Shown: piece after piece, positions 14,470 to 15,931 of the stretch | How positions within the stretch are numbered: position 1 is the stretch's first letter | How the letters are laid out: each line of letters starts with the position of its first letter | Assembly (NCBI GenBank): GCA_002343075.1 | Contig: DDRH01000062.1 | Coordinates: forward strand, 196,104 to 212,034 | Source of the DNA: Phycisphaerales bacterium UBA2421 | GTDB taxonomy: Bacteria > Planctomycetota > Phycisphaerae > Tepidisphaerales > Tepidisphaeraceae | Direction of reading: 5' to 3' | Length of the DNA stretch: 15,931 bases | The notes under the pieces: model-generated | What the model was told of the DNA's origin: nothing | The model's input: only the letters and a program-made list of their open reading frames with translations | The model's database searches: none | Program-made: the position numbers and the translations under genes

Positions 14470-15192
14470 CTATGGATTGATCTTCGTGCCGACATCTTCG
14501 CCTGCCAGCACGCGCGTCAGATTGCCCTGCTTCTTCAGGTTAAACACGACTAGCGGCATGTTGTTCTCCCGGGCGAGCGTGATTGCGGTCAGGTCCATCA
14601 CACGCAACTGCTTCGACAGCACTTCCTCGTAGCTGACTGTCTCATACTTCTTGGCTGAAGCGTTCTTTTTTGGGTCGCTGTCGTAAATGCCATCGACCTT
14701 TGTCGCCTTCAGCACAACATCGGCGCGAATCTCGATCGATCGCAGCACGGCGCATGTGTCGGTGGTAAATCGTGGGTTGCCAGTCCCAGCGGCGAGGATG
14801 ACCACTCGTCCCTTCTCCAGATGGCGAATGACTCTCCTGCGAATGTACGGTTCGCACACGCTGTAGACGCTTATGGCCGAGCAAACTCGCGTGGGCTGGC
14901 CCAGCGCCTCCATGGTCTCCTGCAATGCCAGCGAATTGATGACTGTCGCGAGCATGCCCATGTAGTCGGCGGTATCGCGCGGGATGTGACCGTCTTCGGC
15001 AAATGTCGCCCCTCGAATGAAGTTGCCCCCGCCGACGACAATGGCCAATTGCACGCCTGTCTTTGCAACCTCCACGCATTGTCGCGCGATCGTCTCCAAC
15101 TCGTGGGCCTCGATCCCAAATCCCCCCTCCGGGCACATTCCCTCACCGCTGATTTTGAGCAATACTCGATTATAAAAATTCTTCTCGGGCAT
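14470..15192 (-). CDS. pyrH: UMP kinase
   Basis: PyrH phosphorylates UMP to UDP with ATP in pyrimidine nucleotide synthesis and is a cytoplasmic, hexameric amino-acid-kinase-fold enzyme. It has 240 residues against 241 in E. coli. Visible motifs are LLKISGEGM (11-19, phosphate-binding Lys13), VGGGNFIRG (53-61), ADYMGMLATVINSLALQ (75-91), AAGTGNPRFTTDT (134-146), and LKATKVDGIYDSDP (161-174). The common start ATG 15192 lies eight bases after a perfect TATAAT box and has no Shine-Dalgarno site. It stands alone rather than in the tsf-pyrH-frr cluster common in many bacteria. A shared terminator is downstream. Confidence 0.97.
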   Translation of the reverse strand: MPEKNFYNRVLLKISGEGMCPEGGFGIEAHELETIARQCVEVAKTGVQLAIVVGGGNFIRGATFAEDGHIPRDTADYMGMLATVINSLALQETMEALGQPTRVCSAISVYSVCEPYIRRRVIRHLEKGRVVILAAGTGNPRFTTDTCAVLRSIEIRADVVLKATKVDGIYDSDPKKNASAKKYETVSYEEVLSKQLRVMDLTAITLARENNMPLVVFNLKKQGNLTRVLAGEDVGTKINP

Positions 15193-15228
15193 GGCGGGGC
15201 ATTATACGGGGATCAATGAAGATGTCAT
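15193..15228 (-). promoter_or_regulatory. pyrH promoter adjacent to the start codon
   Basis: On the minus strand ATGACA (15228-15223, five of six to the -35 consensus), a 16-base spacer and a perfect TATAAT (15206-15201) are followed by only eight bases before the pyrH ATG at 15192. The transcript would begin within about two bases of the start codon, so it is likely leaderless. Confidence 0.65.
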
Positions 15229-15288
15229 TCGGGCACGCGCTGCAGCCGAGGAACTGCCGGAGATCGTGCTCTTCGCGCGCTAAGTTCG

Positions 15289-15318
15289 GCCCGCTTGCCG
15301 AATCCGACGGCAGCGGGC
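15289..15318. other. GC-rich stem-loop between small gene and pyrH
   Basis: Arms GCCCGCT-T-GCCG (15289-15300) and CGGC-AGCGGGC (15308-15318) pair over 11 base pairs with one bulged T and a seven-base loop. On the minus strand it lies past the stop of the small gene (15345). There is no clear T-run, so it may be a weak or factor-dependent terminator or a 3'-end stabiliser. Confidence 0.45.
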
Positions 15319-15344
15319 AGCGCCTTGCGTCTCACAGGCGGGCG

Positions 15345-15545
15345 TTAGCCGATTACGTCGATGGTGTTTCCCCGGTTGCCAGTGGGGTCGGTCGCCGGGG
15401 CAGCGCGCGCCGACGGCTCGCGATCGGCGATTTTCTGCATGATCCGCTGCACCTTTTCGGTGCGATCGGCCCGCAATTGCAGCATGGCCTCGCGAATGCG
15501 CGGTGTCTGCGGTGAACCAATTGAAGCTGTGATCGAATCTGACAT
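15345..15545 (-). CDS. Small 66-residue protein, unknown
   Basis: From ATG 15545, with AGGGAG nine bases upstream, this frame encodes 66 residues. The middle (TPRIREAMLQLRADRTEKVQRI, about residues 14-35) should form a long amphipathic, highly basic helix that continues to IADRE. The two ends are Ser/Pro/Gly/Asn-rich and probably disordered. There are no cysteines, membrane segment or signal peptide. I cannot name it; a small nucleic-acid- or protein-binding factor is possible, but this is inference. The longer in-frame extension to 15743 runs through the ppdK terminator and is rejected. It sits between ppdK and pyrH, all on the minus strand. Confidence 0.55.
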   Translation of the reverse strand: MSDSITASIGSPQTPRIREAMLQLRADRTEKVQRIMQKIADREPSARAAPATDPTGNRGNTIDVIG

Positions 15546-15642
15546 TCCTTCCGACTCCCTTCGGGGGGCAACCCGATGGGATGATGTCCAATACGAGGGT
15601 GCTCCGGGCAAGAGCGCCCTCATATTCTTAGAAGATGTCCGA

Positions 15643-15683
15643 TAAACAAGCCGACCGGCCGTTCGAATGAGCGGCCGGTCGGC
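15643..15683 (-). terminator. Intrinsic terminator of ppdK
   Basis: A perfect 12-bp stem, GCCGACCGGCCG (15650-15661) with CGGCCGGTCGGC (15672-15683), has a ten-base loop and is followed on the minus strand by TTGTTTAT. It lies 87 bases past the ppdK stop, so it should end that transcript before the small gene. Confidence 0.8.
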
Positions 15684-15770
15684 ATTCAACATATCTGTTC
15701 CAGCAGGAGCGAGCCGGTGAAACTGACTTTCCGGTTGATTCAAACGCCCGGCCTTCGCCCGACGGATTCA

Positions 15771-15931
15771 TCAATCGCCGCCCTTGGCGTTGCGCTCACG
15801 CAGCGCTGCCTGCGCCGCTGCCAGGCGGGCGATGGGGATGCGGTAAGGGGAACAACTGACATATGCCAGCCCGACACTGTGGAAAAACTCGACGCTCTTT
15901 GGATCGCCGCCGTGCTCGCCGCAGATGCCGA
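15771..15931 (-). CDS. ppdK: Pyruvate phosphate dikinase, C-terminal end (partial)
   Basis: The last 53 codons are in the window; the gene starts to the right of it. The minus strand reads [20 protein letters not shown] and then [23 protein letters not shown] before a TGA at 15773-15771. [16 protein letters not shown] with the catalytic-region Cys, then YVSCSPYR, is the signature of the PEP/pyruvate-binding barrel end of PPDK. The enzyme interconverts ATP, phosphate and pyruvate with AMP, pyrophosphate and phosphoenolpyruvate. The related PEP synthase and PTS enzyme I share part of this pattern, but the detailed match favours PPDK. It is followed by a strong terminator. Confidence 0.93.
   Translation of the reverse strand, partial: GICGEHGGDPKSVEFFHSVGLAYVSCSPYRIPIARLAAAQAALRERNAKGGD

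Noticed and set aside
15361..15645. Plus-strand 94-codon frame near the right end
   Set aside because: No ribosome site; overlaps the small gene in antisense, and its residue make-up is typical of a shadow.
15546..15743. N-terminal extension of the small protein gene
   Set aside because: It runs through the ppdK terminator hairpin, and the internal ATG at 15545 has a good ribosome site.
1..15931. Mobile elements, CRISPR arrays, toxin-antitoxin or defence genes, tRNA or rRNA
   Set aside because: I looked for transposase motifs, terminal repeats, regularly spaced repeats and tRNA-like cloverleafs and saw none.

Overview
The window looks like ordinary chromosomal DNA from a moderately GC-rich bacterium, most likely a planctomycete (Planctomycetota, perhaps near Phycisphaerae). 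That placement is an inference. It rests on two adjacent divergent clpP genes, many small secreted or lipid-anchored proteins of unknown function, weak or missing Shine-Dalgarno sites at several genes, and protein styles (GYF_2 plus AIM24, DUF547 lipoprotein, Cys-rich beta-barrel protein) that are common there. I see no mobile element, CRISPR array, tRNA or rRNA, and no clear sign of transfer.

Layout. 1-121 (-) is the start of a secreted protein that runs off the left edge. 346-1428 (+) is a DUF89/ARMT1-type phosphatase. 1526-3706 (+) holds two ClpP protease subunits and a coiled-coil lipoprotein. After a gene-poor gap (3707-4018) come a DinB-like protein, the GTPase YchF and a DUF547 lipoprotein, all (+). 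From 6539 to 9088 (-) lie a GYF_2-AIM24 protein, a TrmH/SpoU-family RNA 2'-O-methyltransferase and a secreted protein. A DUF486 membrane protein (9151-9567, +) interrupts the strand. 9594-12677 (-) carries threonine catabolism: tdh, then kbl, then a YcbL-like metallo-beta-lactamase-fold hydrolase. Upstream of these is a four-helix membrane protein (12816-13322, -). A Cys-repeat secreted beta-barrel protein (13570-14298, +) converges on pyrH (14470-15192, -), with a bidirectional terminator between them. A 66-residue small protein and the 3' end of pyruvate phosphate dikinase (ppdK, -), with its own terminator, close the window.

How the genes work together. Tdh and Kbl convert threonine to glycine and acetyl-CoA. 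The hydrolase seven bases after kbl may deal with methylglyoxal products that leak from that pathway. The two ClpPs probably build one mixed tetradecamer. pyrH, ychF and ppdK are housekeeping or central-metabolism genes. A recurring feature is a -10 box placed only 8-10 bases before a start codon (pyrH, ychF), which suggests leaderless or nearly leaderless mRNAs. I did not find a convincing new multi-gene system; the most interesting points are the ClpP pair, the leaderless starts, the hydrolase linked to threonine breakdown, and several uncharacterised small or secreted proteins.
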